Assembly: GCA_958510825.1 (NCBI GenBank)
Contig: OY294049.1
Span: 30,222,774-30,286,773 of the forward strand
Length of the DNA: 64,000 nucleotides
Direction of reading: 5' to 3'
Source: Brachypterus glaber
Taxonomy: Eukaryota > Arthropoda > Insecta > Coleoptera > Kateretidae
Position numbers and translations under genes: made by a program. How positions within the stretch are numbered: the first letter of the stretch is position 1; each line of letters opens with the position of its first letter. Shown here one piece after another: positions 28,511 through 40,574 of the stretch. The notes under the pieces were generated by a model, which saw only the letters and a list, made by a program, of their open reading frames with translations, searched no databases and was not told the origin of the DNA.

Positions 28511-31130
28511 TAAATTATTATTGTATTTTTAGGCTAATGTCCCTAAATTTTGCAGTATATTTTTAAGTTGTTTTAAAGCATTTTTGTTAAAATAAATTGC
28601 TAAAAAGAAGTAAATTTGATATTAACCCTATATCCTATGAGTTCCCAGTGACAGAAGCCCTTGAGCCGGGCCTGATATTGATTAAAAAAACTTATATAAG
28701 ATTATTTTACATTTCTAAATTTCAGTTTAATTTAAAAAATAGAAAAAGTTACTGTTTACAGTTAACTTACGCCTAGACAAAATTATTTTGTAAAATTACT
28801 ATAACTATCGCTGGTTATTTTTTGCCAAACACTATCAAAGTAAATTTATTAGCGTAATATATTTTTACTAGTAGTTATGTAAAAATACGTATTAAATTAT
28901 TTACTAAAATTACAAAACATCTGTTTAAATTATCACAATAGTATTGATAATATTACAAAAGAATACTTATAATTCATAAGAGACGAGTAAAATTACCATA
29001 CTATATTTCCAATCGTTGTTTATATTTGTTGCATTTATACTAGCAGTTTTAATTTTTTTATAGTATTTTTACAAAAATATTGTAAATTTATTGCTCAAAT
29101 AAACAACTTATTTGTAATTCTACACATTATTATTACAAATATTTCACATATTTACGATAAATATTACAGTGATTTTACAAGTGCAAACAAAAAGTTACAT
29201 ATATTTTTTTTAAAAACGCAGTGTAATTTCACATTATTTTTACTAAATGTTATTGAAACTTAAAATTATTTTGCAAAATTAATAATAAAATTCCATTTTT
29301 TTTTGTAAAATTAAAACTGAATTTTACAATTTTACTGCTATGTATAGAAAAGAAAATGGAAAACAAATGGTGCGGGTATGAAGTTGAAACTACAAATAAA
29401 ACACATTACTGAAAGGTGTTTTTATTACATAAATATTTTAAGAAACTATACTACTATAATATTACTAAACTAGAATAAAAGTCCTGCCCATGCATTTTAT
29501 CTCGTAAACGGTTAGAGATCATTAAAAAATTTCAAAAGCGCGTTGTAAATCTCAATCTATACTATAACTAAGACTATCTCTATTTGGTATTAACACAAAC
29601 AAAAACCTATTCTTCTTAAAAAAATTACCTGCCGACAGCTCTGCTCAACTATGGATATATTAGCCAAAATGTAACCTGCACCTACAAAAACTACAAAATA
29701 ACATCCAAATAACAAGGATAACGTACTTACCGATTATAAATATAACAAAACTAAACAGAAGACAGCTAACTAAAAAAAACATTTGCCGGCGTCTCACAAC
29801 GTGCTACGGCATCAACTGGTGCAAGGAGGAGCAGGCATCAGGCTGTTCTGCTTCATTGCTAGTCTTATTAAGGTAAATTCACAATAACTGTAGTAATAAC
29901 GCAATTTTGTTTGTAAAATTAATAAGGTTTTGTTAATTTACATTAAAAGATAAAAAGTTCTTTAAAATTCATTTGTACTTATACAATGCTTATAGTAAAA
30001 TTCTAAATGGATAAAGTAAAAATACTGATTATTGTATAAAACTAACAACAGTTTGCTAAATAACATTAATAAAATTACAACATTTTTGTAAAAATACATA
30101 TATTTTGACTAAGATAATTGCATTATTATTGCTATTTAAATTTACTAATTATTGTGCAATTTTACCCCTATTTTTTTCAGTGTAGAGGTAACGGCCCTTA
30201 AACCGGACCTAATAATCACTAAAAAAGTATTATGATAATTTTATATATCTAAATTAAAATTTTTGACATCAAATTTGGATATACCGACCACAAAAACCCA
30301 TAAATACATTTTTTTTTTGTTTAAAAGGTTCGGTCGCCATATTGGATTCCCCATTTTAAATTTTCAATTTTTGACATCAGATTCAGATTTTTTGACCCCA
30401 AAAACCCTATGTTAAGAAGTTTTGTTTAATTTTGATATTCGAATAATTTTTTTGAAAATTTTAACTTATATCTAGTGAGCACCACAGTGCGCAAAAGTGG
30501 GTAAAGTTTGCGCCTACTATAAAAATTGTATTTCTTATTGCCTAATAAATACTTCACATGTATATTTTGTCCTTAGTAAGGTTGTAATTTTGACCTTTTT
30601 TTCTGACTTGAAAAGAAGTACTTTTTTGATTTTAACCCATATCCTTGTCAAAAATAACAGTTGAAAGCTACATAGAAAATGCAGAAGCGCTGTTCATGCC
30701 GCGTTTTGATAAACTGCGCATGTGCTGACCGTTTTTCAATATATCATTTAAAATAAAAAACATTTTTTTACAAAAAAAAACACCAAAAAGACGCCAAACC
30801 AACGTTAACGTAAACCAAGGCCCCCTCATTAAAAAAAAAAAAAAAAACACTAAACAACAAAAAACCAAGACAAACTCCGGCACTTAGAGCTGCAATTAGG
30901 CGCTTGTGAAAATGCATAGCGCATATGATAAAATTTTGTCATGGAGTTATGGTAAATTCAAATAAAAAATATTATAAATACTTTAAATTGCAAATGCAAA
31001 AACGCAAAATGCAAAATCAATGCAGACTAAATATGTGGTATGTACAATCCATTATATTAAAAGTTCATAATATATTCATATTAACGATCACCATGTTTTG
31101 ATATTTGGTTCACATTTATCACTATGATTC
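28511..31130. other. AT-rich repeat-bearing DNA, no gene recognised
   Basis: From about 28,745 to 30,180 the motif GTAAAATTA and its complement recur many times in both orientations, as in a non-autonomous element with sub-terminal repeats; borders are unclear. The flanks at about 28,665 and 30,195 share a diverged direct repeat (GAGCCGGGCCTGATATTGAT versus AAACCGGACCTAATAATCAC). A GC-richer pocket at 29,780-29,865 has no ORF. At 30,270-30,420 two diverged monomers of the satellite of 46.5-47.9 kb occur (CCAAAAACCC, GCCATATTGGATTCC). Poly-A occurs at 30,830-30,846. Confidence 0.5.
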
Positions 31131-31492
31131 TACACTACTCCAAAAAATTAAGGGAACAAAAAAAAATTATTTATTTTTAGTATTTTTTAGAGCTTTGTGA
31201 AAAATCTTTGTGAAAAATCCATTTTTTTTAAGGGCCCATGGCGTTTTTTTTTCAGCTTCAATTTGTTTTTTTTTTTGTTCTCTTTACTTAATTTTTTGGT
31301 AACATATCCGTCTTTTAATGAAAAAGGATCCTTTTGTCTTTGTTCATCGATATCTCAGAACCAATCATCACAAAGTAAACTTGAGTTTTTGTTTTCGAAA
31401 TTTTTTCGATTTTTTTTTCTTAAATTTAACAAGTAACTAATTCAAAATTGTGAGAAAAGTAAAATATTGTTTTTTTCATTTTGATGATGATG

Positions 31493-31502
31493 ATTACACA
31501 AT
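31493..31502. repeat. 10-bp flanking direct repeat, left
   Basis: ATTACACAAT immediately outside the AGGGTGCAG terminus; repeated exactly at 33,284-33,293. Read as a target-site duplication. Confidence 0.7.
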
Positions 31503-33283
31503 AGGGTGCAGTAAAAAACACTTTTTTTTTCGAAATTGGTATGGTGTCAAAAGTTGTGGTTATGGATGCCTATTACCGGGTTAAAATTTTATTTGAAAAT
31601 TTCAATATCTTGATGCTGCGCATTTAGCTCGAAGATTTTCAGTAAAATTAGCTTTTTTTCGAGACCATTTTTATAAAACACTTTTTTCGAAATCGATATT
31701 GGGCTAGGTGTTAAAAGTTGTGGTTATGGATGCTTATTAACAGGTTAAAATTTTATTTGAAAATTTTGATATCTTGAGTCTGCTGAAGGTTTCGAATTTT
31801 CACTAAAATTAAGCTGTTTTCGAGTCCACTTTTACTTGTTTGATATTTTGATAAATTACATAAATTTTAATTCTATTGACCGAAAAACATATTTACACAA
31901 TAAATTTAGTATAGAAACTTTTTTCTTAGTTTTTGATATACAATAACCCTGCATCATTAAAATTTTGTTTTTTTAATATTTTAGTTTTTAATTTCACCTT
32001 CAAATGAACTTTTCTCAAAAACGGTTATTCCTACAGTATTACAACAAGAGTACCTTTTTTATATATTTTGACCTGAGGAATAATATTCCATACATAACAT
32101 TACAAAAAAGTTGCACAGAAAAAAGTTTGGAACAAAAAACTGATAAGGCCCCCCGTTTCGCACACCCTGCAGGGCCTTGTTTAAAATAAGTACATGAAAA
32201 TAACATATGAAGATGGGCCTTATTAAAATTAGTTTACGTGCAAGACTTCGTTGGTATATCTCAAAGGATTCCTGTAAGTCGTAAACTTCTCTTAAAAATC
32301 AAGAACAAAATTGGGCCAAATACTGATGCCTGAGCACGCTCTTACATAAGTGTTTTTGAAATACTGTCCGAAATTTTAGGGAGTGATTCTACATTATAAA
32401 ATATGACAAATAGTTCCTATAAACATATGTCTAAAAATGTGTCGTAAAGGAGCTAAGCCCCTTTGAAAGTGGCAAAAAAAATCGGTTTTTAATTTTTAAC
32501 TCAGGAACACTTTGAGATTTAGCAACGAGGTTTTCCACGTGAACTAATCTTAATAAGGTCCATCTTCATATGTTATTTTCATGTACTTATTTCAAACAAG
32601 GCCCTGTAGGAGGGTGCGAAACGGAGGGCCTTATCAGTTTTTTGTCCCAAACTTTTTTTCTGTGAAACTTTTTTGTAATTATATGTATGGAATATGATTC
32701 CTCAGGTCAAAATGCATAAAAAAGATACTCTTTTTGTAATACTGTAGGATTAACCGTTTTCGAGAAAAGTTCATTTGAAGGTGAAATGAAATACTAAAAT
32801 ATTAAAAACCAAAATTTTAATAATGCAGGGTTATTGTATATCAAAAACTAAGAAAAAAGTTTCTATATTTGTATTGTGTAAATATGTTTTTCGGTAAATA
32901 GAATTCGAATTTATGTATCAAAATATCAAACACGTGACAGTGGACTCGAAAAAAGCTTAATTTTAGTGAAATTCGAAACTTTGAGCTAAATGCGCAGACT
33001 CAAGATATCAAAATATTTAAATAAAATTTGAACCTGTTAATAAGCATTCATAACCAAAACTTTTAACACCTATCCCCATATTAATTTCAATAAAAGTATT
33101 TTGTAACAATGGTCTCGAAAAACGCTAATTTTAGTGAAAATTCGAAATTTGAGCTAAATGCGCAGCATCAAGATATCAAAATTTTCAAATAAAATTTTAA
33201 CCGTTTAATAAGCATCCATAACCACAACTTTTGACACCTAGCCCCATACCGATTTCGAAAAAAAGTGTTTTTCGCTGCACCCT
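31503..33283. mobile_element. 1.78-kb foldback with AGGGTGCAG termini
   Basis: Left AGGGTGCAGTAAAAAACACT and right complement AGGGTGCAGCGAAAAACACT are flanked by exact 10-bp direct repeats. Each outer arm (about 31,503-31,940 and 32,845-33,283) contains two copies of a ~160-bp unit with GTTGTGGTTATGGATGC and GGTTAAAATTTTATTTGAAA. The inner part of both arms is family A (the TATACAGGGTG family). No ORF of meaning. The 10-bp duplication would suit a Mutator-like (MULE) group, but the termini are not diagnostic. Confidence 0.8.
31944..32845. mobile_element. Family A arms inside the AGGGTGCAG foldback
   Basis: Left arm about 31,944-32,275 (plus) and right arm about 32,348-32,845 (minus) match the elements at 10,771 and 44,981, with TTCACCTTCAAATGAA, AGTATTACAACAAGAGTACC, GTTTCGCACACCC and CTATAAACATATGTCTAAAAA. 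The canonical TATACAGGG end is decayed here (about 32,348, TAAGTGTTTTTGAAATA). Confidence 0.7.
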
Positions 33284-33293
33284 ATTACACAAT
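33284..33293. repeat. 10-bp flanking direct repeat, right
   Basis: ATTACACAAT, exact copy of 31,493-31,502. Confidence 0.7.
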
Positions 33294-34555
33294 GTTTACT
33301 AAACAATGTTAAAGTTATCAGCTTCGCAGATCATACCACGGTACTTTACAAAGCATCAAGCTGGAAACTTTTTAAAAAAATAATTGAGAATGATTTTATA
33401 TTGTTAAAAGAATGGTTTGACCATAGTATATTAACATTAAATGTTAATAATTAATAATTAAACTGTATTCATTCCATTTGGTTCTTACAAAAATAGCTTT
33501 AACAGCCTGACTTTTAAAAACAACTATGTTGACTTTTCCATTAGTATGGCGACATCAACCAAATTTCTGGGAATAATTGTCGACCAGCATCTTAAGTAGA
33601 ATCTACAACTACAAGAAATTAATAAGAAAATTCGCTGCTTTATACCGTATTTTAAAATATTAAGGAACATATTAAACTTAAGACAGTTAAATATGGGGTA
33701 CAATGCATTAGTTGAGTCGCATTTGAGGTATGGTATTCTGGGATGGGGAGGAGTCTACAAAAATGTTCTTGATGACCTTGAAGTGACTCGAAAGAGAATA
33801 CTTAAAATCATACATAGAAAAACAAATACTTACCCCCCCGATGATCTCTTCAAGTTATCTTGTAAAATGAATTGTAGGCAGCTGTTCTTCCTACTGCTTG
33901 CAACGGACATTCATACTGAAAAATATAAAGTAACTAGAGTAACAGTAACCAGAACAAATAGTACTCTACCTGAACTCAGAGTTCGAAAGACGATTGGACA
34001 GCGTAGTAGCAGATTTCTTGGTCCAAGGATATATAATTCGCTACCAGAAAATCTGAAACAGTCGAGAAACAGTACTTTATTTAAAAAATTATGCAAAAAT
34101 TATATTTTGAATTTGCCTAGGGAAAATATTAATAGACATATTGACCTCAAAATTAATTTAAATCTATTTAATTGATACCTTACTACCTTTTAACGGTTAT
34201 ACTTACCTTTTCATATAGCAATTATTTATTTATTTGTCTGTTATTTATTTATTTATTTGTCTGTACTTTATCTATTTATATCATATTTAACTATTCTTTC
34301 TATTTTTTTTAACTATACATTTTTTATTTATTTAATTATGTATTGTTATTTATTTATTCTTATTTTATTATGTATTTATATTTCTTGATTTATATTTATT
34401 TATATGTTTATTTACTTTTGTTATGCACGCTCAAATCTTTCTACATTCTCTGTGCTGTTAGCATATTTGTTGCCTTTTTAGCATTTAATTAGAATTTTTA
34501 CCTGTTATATATATTTTTTTGGCAATAAATATTATTATTATTATTATTATACACT
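33294..34555 (+). mobile_element. 5'-truncated LINE with (ATT)n tail
   Basis: It starts just right of the foldback's flanking repeat and ends at GGCAATAAATATTATTATT (about 34,530-34,551). It contains the RT catalytic region onward. The 3' UTR is rich in TATTTATT repeats (34,200-34,420). Confidence 0.8.
33306..34175 (+). pseudogene. LINE reverse transcriptase C-terminal half, catalytic Asp lost
   Basis: Motif C reads S-F-A-D-H at about 33,325-33,340 in place of F-A-D-D: the second catalytic aspartate is histidine. Downstream pieces include TKFLGIIVD (about 33,560), stops and frame changes up to 33,690, then an open frame 33,693-34,175 of 160 residues with LVESHLRYGILGWGG, VTRKRILKIIHRK and a C-terminal RSSRFLGPRIYNSLPENLK. 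This is a different LINE lineage from the copies at 0.1, 27 and 43 kb: the Y-G-I-L-G-W-G-G and KRILKIIHRK motifs differ from YGIIFWG and QKRIIRLLFG. Confidence 0.8.
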
Positions 34556-35025
34556 TGTGCCTTTAGTTGTTTTGTAAAACTTTGATCAATCGGCCCAGAA
34601 ATACGGTTTTATGGATCAATTTAAATTTACATGGCTATTCTTCCCATCAATACCTAATTGTAAAGTAGCGGTAAATTTACTAAAAAAAGAAAAAAAGTCT
34701 TTTTTTTTTTCAAATAAATGTTGAGGGTGAAAAAAAAATTTTCTCAAAAGATCATGAGTCCCGTAAGATGTTTATTCAAGTTCTTAAATCTGCCCTTTTT
34801 ACTGTGCAATCATTGGTTGCTGAGATATCGTGCTATTTCTTATGATTGCGCTATAACCTTAGCTCACACAAATTTTCTGTCAGCAGATCTCGATACTAGA
34901 AACTTAAAGCTTTAAAATGCTTTTTTTCCATCTCGATACGACCATTTTTCACAAAGATACAGCTCTTCAAAAAATACTAAAAATAATTAATTCCATCTAT
35001 TTTTTGCAGTGGTATTCATTAGTTT

Positions 35026-36206
35026 GTAATTAAATTCATATCTTGCGTTTTCTTAATTTTATAATTTTTTTCAGTCAAAAATAACACTATAGTGTTAGTA
35101 AACCTATAGGTTCGACATGTTTCTTAGAGAAGAGACCCTTTAAGTTTTGACACTTTTATTAGCCTAATAGAAGCGTCAGATTTTGTGAGGCATAAGTTTC
35201 GCAGCGAAAATTATTTCTTTTTTGTTAATAAAAAAATGCTAAATTATTTAATAATAAATACTGTTTTGATGTTTATTATACTGCAGTCCGCTGAGTGAAG
35301 GGTAAGGTAAGGGCTATCGCGAGCCATGAAAGGGGTCATTCAATTGTTATACCGCGCATCGATTTATTCAAAATCGCAGTCCGTGTCGCGGTACACTACA
35401 TTTAAATTTCATTCTTCGGTTGACCACCAATTGAACAAAACAAAATATATGTGCCTTAACTATTATTTTCGTTTGGAAAAGTCCAAATTAAATTTATTTT
35501 CCTTGAAAATTAAGCACTGTAAAAACTGCTGATCAGGTAAAAGTTTACGAATTGGAGAATTACTGTTTGAAAACGTAAGTAACTATTTTTACTTTTTAAT
35601 ATTATTAATACTACTGTAACAGTAGTGATATGAATCATTCGTAAGGTGTAGTAGGCAATTTATACAGTGTGATTCACAATAGGTTACACACAAATTACAA
35701 AATTACACCTAATTTAGAGCTTATAATTGCATGAAACAATAATAGAAATAGAAATAATAAAAGAAAAAATGGATTTTTTTTTGAGTGACGATATGTAGGT
35801 GTATTAGAAGAAAAAATATATCTATTATTTTATATTTTAACTTTCTTCTTAAGCAATAATACGAGGGGTACACCGCTGAAAAAAAATTGTACACCTGAAT
35901 TCCTTTTATTAGGCAATCCCTTAAGATTTCCTCCAGAGTTTCTTCAAGACTACCTCGAACTCCTTTAGTTCTTAAGCCTGAATTCCTCAACGATTTGCCC
36001 TTCGTAATTACAGTACACTGAAAGAAAGGATTCCGGTACGCATTATTGGTTGATTTGTTGCTACAATTAATAAGGATAAAATTCCGAAATGCTTAATGTA
36101 ATTTTATAAATTTTACCAGTATTTTTATGGTAAAAATAAATTTCCGGTATACATATGGGCAACAAAATAACCTATTATGCGTACCGTATTTTTATATTAT
36201 ATTGAA
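35026..36206. other. Intergenic, no gene recognised
   Basis: No convincing frame. A perfect 16-bp palindrome TAACACTATAGTGTTA lies at 35,082-35,097. A GC-richer stretch around 35,300-35,400 carries TCCGCTGAGTGAAGGGTAAG and GTCCGTGTCGCGGTAC with no recognised identity. At about 36,010 TACACTGAAAGAAAGGATTC resembles a TIR-like CACTGAAA end, without a partner. Confidence 0.5.
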
Positions 36207-36467
36207 TTACATTTACATGTTTGTTTTTACATTTACATGTTTGTTTAACCTCGTACTATTCTACTTAATTAAGCATCCCCTAAGTCCAGGACTTGTGTGG
36301 GCTAGTAGTAGAGGGAACCACCGGCTTATACTGACTTTCGAACCAGTTTCTAGGGAGTGTCGGTTTCACTTAGCGCCTTCGCCAAATTTCAATTATTAAT
36401 TAACTGAAAAAGGCAAATCGGCGCCAGTGAGAATCGAACTCACGATAGTAGACTTGCTATGCATAAA
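36207..36467 (-). mobile_element. tRNA-derived SINE, second copy, 5'-truncated
   Basis: Minus-strand copy of the SINE at 5,799: it shares GAGTTCGATTCTCACTGGC, TTCAGTTAATTAATAATTG, CACTCCCTAGAAACTGGTTC and AATAGTACGAGGTTAAAC. The A-box end is missing beyond GCATAGCAAG. The tail is two ACATGTAAATGTAA-like repeats at 36,207-36,240. It abuts the 258-bp satellite. Confidence 0.85.
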
Positions 36468-37130
36468 ATTTGGTACACTTGCTTAACTCGGCTGACAATA
36501 CAATTTTATATAAAACTTACCCCCAACCCTAAAATTTAAAAAAAAAACATTTTTTTACCCACACAAGATAATCTAAAACTAAAATTAGGGTAGATACTCA
36601 TTTAGTTATTTACTCATTTAGTGATAATAAAATTTTACAATAAATTTTACATCCCCCTCGTCTCCCCATCACCTCCCTTACGCCTATAAGGCTAAGTTAA
36701 CCCCCCTCTCTGTTTCACCCACTTAAAATATACTTAGAAAGCTAAAATTTGGTACACATGCCTAACTCGGTTGAAAAAACAATTTTATATAAAAATTGCC
36801 CCCAATCCCCCCCCCCTAAAATTAAAAAAATCAATTTTTTACCCACATGAGATAATTTAAAACTAAAATTAGGTTACATCCAGATAATAAAATTTTAAAA
36901 TAAATTTTACATCCCTCCTTATGTCCCCATCACCCCGATACGCGTATAAGTCTAAGTTTACCCCCTCCCTGTTTCAAGCACTTAGAATTAGTGTAGAGAG
37001 CTGAAATTCGGTAGACATGCTTATCTCTGATGACAATACAATTTTATATAAAATTTAACCCCAACCTCCCCATCCCTAAAATTAAAAAAATCCCTTTTTT
37101 ACCCTCATCTTTTTAGATGTGAGACCAATC
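36468..37130. repeat. ~258-bp satellite, about 2.6 units (array 1)
   Basis: The unit mark GGTACACATGC recurs at 36,472, 36,751 and 37,010. Each unit also has CAATTTTATATAAAA, ACCCACA-GATAAT, AAACTAAAATTAGG, TTTACATCCC and GTATAAGGCTAAGTT. Same family as 51,526-52,390. Confidence 0.85.
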
Positions 37131-37650
37131 ATAAACAAATATACATGTAAAGATTACCATGCATTGAATAATACAGGGTCAGCCTCTGCATTTCGGCGCC
37201 CTGAAGCAAGCTTCTGGTTCTGCTCCCCTATTTGAAAAAAAGTTTCTATCCTACAAAATTTTGACGACTAAAAAGAGAAGAAATAAATTAATAGTAAAAA
37301 AAAAATATTTTTAACAACAAGCTTTTATTTAAGTGCTATAAAAAGAAGAAAATAAATTAATAGTAAAAAAATATTTTTAAGAACAAGCTTTTGTTTAAGC
37401 GCACTAAAAAGAAGAAAATAAACTTTCAAGTAAATCATTATTTTACATTATACAATTTTATATGATATAAAAGCTTGTCGCGAGATTTTCCTGTGTAAAT
37501 TTCTTTTATAAAAAGTCTCGAGACAAGCTTTTATATCATATAAAATTGTATAATGTAATAAAATGATGGTTTTGATTTACTTAAACGTTTATTTTCTTCT
37601 TTTTAGTGCACTTAAATAAAATGTTTTTTTACTATTTATTTATTATAATT
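37131..37650. repeat. Palindromic cassette following the 258-bp satellite, copy 1
   Basis: Direct half-repeats AACAAGCTTTTRTTTAAG (about 37,317 and 37,383) lead into an inverted repeat: CATTATACAATTTTATATGA followed by TATAAAAGCTTGTC (about 37,446-37,480) pairs with its complement at about 37,525-37,560. The same order occurs at 52,390-53,067. Confidence 0.8.
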
Positions 37651-37929
37651 CTACGGCATGGAACACGTAATTTTATATATATTTTTTTATAATTTTATAA
37701 AAAAAATCGGTACATAAAACGTAGTTTTATTTTTAAACTTTTGAAAAAAAAATGTCTTTTCATTGTAATAAATTGGAAAATAATTAATTACTACCAATAA
37801 TAAATTACTAGTATTAATAATTCAAACTAGTGATAAATTGAGAAGTACTGCCAATTATAAATTTCTGGTAGTGACAATTTAAACTAGTAATAATTTGACA
37901 AATAATTGCTGTCAATAATAAATTTATAT
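37651..37929. other. AT-rich spacer
   Basis: Tandem-like AATAATAAATTACTAGT / TAATTCAAACTAGTGATAA blocks; no gene. Confidence 0.5.
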
Positions 37930-38062
37930 TACCTAATAATAAGCCGATCTCGGTGGCGCAGTTGGTAGTGCATCCAGCTGCACACTGAGATTGTGGGTTC
38001 GAGTATAGAGTATAGTGTGTTGTCTATGTATTGTAATATTACTTGAATAATAAATAAACTTG
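37930..38062 (+). mobile_element. Second tRNA-derived SINE family
   Basis: An A-box-like TGGCGCAGTTGGTAGTGC at 37,945 and a B-box-like GGGTTCGAGT at about 37,996 lie at tRNA-like spacing, followed by a short body and AATAATAAATAAAC at about 38,045. The sequence is unlike the 5,799 SINE. Only one copy is present, so the family assignment rests on the promoter boxes. A degenerate tRNA pseudogene is the alternative. Confidence 0.6.
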
Positions 38063-38306
38063 AACCTGGCTAGTGGTCCTTAGAGGCAAAGGCCAAATGA
38101 AGTATGTAACATTTACGAATGTTACACACTTTTTACTATAAAAAAAACCTAATTACAAATGATAAATAATTAGCAGTAATTAATCACTGGCCAATTTATC
38201 ACTAGTTATACTGCCAGTGATAATTACTAATTTCTGTGGTGGTAGTGGAATTAGTCATATACATTGTTTTCATTTCGATTACAGTATAACATTTTAATGT
38301 AAATGT
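38063..38306. other. AT-rich spacer
   Basis: Short repeats of ..ATTACTAATTT / GATAAATTGGCCAGTG-type AT-rich DNA related to 37,770-37,930; no gene. Confidence 0.45.
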
Positions 38307-40010
38307 CACGGCGCCTCTCTGAGTGGATTTAGTTCGATCACCTTGCAACCCTATTTTTTTTTCATAAATTCATTTAGGGCGTTCTATGGATCATTTTTAC
38401 AAAAAATTAAGAAAATCTACGGGTTCGTTCGTTTTTTATTTAAAAATATGTATCTAAATATTAATTTTTTATCTATTTTTTTATCAGTTTCTATATATTT
38501 CATAGAGTAAAAAATAGATTTGACTTTAAGTTATATGATCGAGAGTACCACCCTCTGGGACAATAAGTCGGGATATAAAAGTTTTTAAATTCTGCTAGTT
38601 TCAGAGCAAGAGCTGATCAAGGAGGTTGCTACATGAAAATGTTGCTGTTTTCGTCCATCTATACAAACCTTCCTAACTTTTTTGTTTTTTTTTGACCGAT
38701 TTTTACCGTCAAGGTTTTAATTAAATCTTTAGAACACACTCTTTTTTAGAATGTTAACAAATTTAGTGTTATTTGTTGTTCAGCTCTTTGAAAAGGCATG
38801 ATAAAAATCGAAAAAAAAAATTCCACCGTATTTTTTTCTCCTTAATTATTTTCATTTATATTTTTACCATTTATATGTGCTATTCCATTATAAGTATTAT
38901 TAAAAAAAAATCTAATATGATAAAACCCTAGGACAAATATTAAAAAAGTTGAAAAAAAAAAATTGAAAAAATCACATTTCATTGCCATTTTGCATTGACT
39001 TCTGGATATATATATTTTTAAATTAATTTTGCACAAGACATAGGCCCATATACTCCTAAGAATATACTAACATGTGCTGTACAAAATTTAATAAAAAATA
39101 ATATACTGAGCCAGAGTCGCGTCTCCTAGACATTGAAACTGAGGATTTTTTTGATTTTTTCATATGTTAGAAAAGTTGATATTTACTGACTGTAGTTTTA
39201 AAACGACGAAAACATATCCAATTTTTGGATATATGCTTAGGAATATATTGACCTATTTCCTGTGCAAAATCGAATTAAAAAAAATATATATCCGGATGTC
39301 AATGCAAAATGGCATTGAAATGTAGATTTTTCAATTTTCTTCACCTTTTTTAATATTTTTCCTAGGGTTTTCTCATATTGGATTATTTTTTTTAAATAAT
39401 ACTTATAATGGAATAGTATAACACATATACGGTTGATAAAAATAAAAATAGAAATGAAAAATAATAAAGGAGAAAAAAATACAGTGTACAAAAAATTCAA
39501 TTTTTTTCGATTTTTGACACGTTTGGAGGCTTTTTCAAATAACTGAACAACAAATTTGTTATTTGCAAATAACATTAAATATTTTACCATTTTTAAAAAG
39601 AGTGTTTTTGTAAGATTTAATCAAAACCTTGGCGGTTAAAATCTGTTAAAAACCAAAAAAGTTGGGGAGGTTTATATTAGATAGCCGAAAACAGCAACAC
39701 TTTCATGAAGCAACCTCCTTGATCAGCTCTTGCTCTGAAACTAGCAGGATTTAAAAACTTATTGTCCCAGAGGATGGTACTATCTATCATCAACTTTCAG
39801 CCAAATCTATTTTTCACTCTAATAAATTCTAGGAACTGATCCTCTAAAAAAATAATATTTAGAAACATATTTTTAAATAAAAAACGTAACGGACGGGTAG
39901 ATTTTTTAAAATTTTTGTAAAAATGATCTATAGGACGATCTAAATGAATCTATGAAAAAAATATAGGGTTGCAAGATGATCGAACTAAATCCACTCAGAC
40001 AGGCGCCGTG
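38307..40010. mobile_element. 1.70-kb foldback, CACGGCGCCT termini
   Basis: Left end CACGGCGCCTCTCTGAGTGG at 38,307; right end at 40,010 is its complement with one change. Arms about 38,307-39,061 and 39,229-40,010 pair through TTTAGTTCGATCA, AAAATATGTTTCTAAATATT-like sequence, CTGATCAAGGAGGTTGC and CATTTTGCATTGAC. The unpaired centre is about 165 bp. Flanks are ATGT (left) and ACGT (right), a possible 4-bp target duplication with one change. No transposase ORF; frames inside are arm shadows. Confidence 0.85.
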
Positions 40011-40190
40011 ACGTTGTTGCAACATTTTCGTGTTTTCGTGTTGACTATGCTGGTATCATAGCTTAAAATAAAGTATTCGACTTTATCATAGGAGGCTCTA
40101 AAAATCCGAAATTGGAAAACCTTGTGCATTAAAAAATCGGAGTAAAAGAATAAATATTAAATAATATGCAATATATTGATATATTGACGT

Positions 40191-40194
40191 CTAT
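40191..40194. repeat. 4-bp target duplication CTAT, left
   Basis: CTAT directly outside the CACGGTGGG terminus; repeated at 42,368-42,371. Confidence 0.6.
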
Positions 40195-40574
40195 CACGGT
40201 GGGCTTTAAGCCTAAGGAGATGAAAAAATCGAACACCCCATAACTGACAACGGTATATTGTTTCTAATGCTTTTAGAATTACATGTTCGTTGAGAACAAA
40301 ATTGTAGGTGTAGCCGTTTTTTATTCCATCAAAAATTAGTATATTAGTATATATGTGACTCAAAAAAATTTCAAATTAAAAAGTTTGGAGGCCTCACCCC
40401 TTACATTTGTTTATTGGGGTAAGAGTTTAATCCCTAATTTTTTTTCAAAATTTTTGAAAAATCTAGAGGTCCATCACAGCCATTTTTCAAAAAATATGTT
40501 TGGTTATTTTTTTTAAGGCCCAAGGATTTTTTATTTGAATCTTTTTAACAGGAAACGGTATAAAGGGATAGTAA

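Larger units (their letters stand above)
31132..35025. mobile_element. Outer foldback CACT...CAAAAAAT, filled by later insertions
   Basis: Left end CACTACTCCAAAAAATTAAG and the complement of the right end, CACTGCAAAAAATAGATGG, are followed in both arms by TTATTTTTAGTATTTTTT, GAGCT and TTTGTGAAAAAT, and further in by GATATCTCAG plus CAACCAATGA-like sequence. The arms are diverged (about 300 bp each). Between them lie the foldback 31,503-33,283 and a LINE (33,294-34,555). No transposase is visible. Confidence 0.6.

Noticed and set aside
29340..29880. GC-richer pocket as a possible host exon
   Set aside because: No open frame of useful length, no splice-consistent coding block and no recognisable protein similarity on either strand.
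36127..36399. 90-codon plus-strand frame
   Set aside because: It reads through the antisense strand of the SINE and its tail.
38842..39590. Two minus-strand frames (64 and 117 codons) inside the CACGG foldback
   Set aside because: They lie in opposite arms of the palindrome and mirror each other's DNA; AT-rich composition, no motif.
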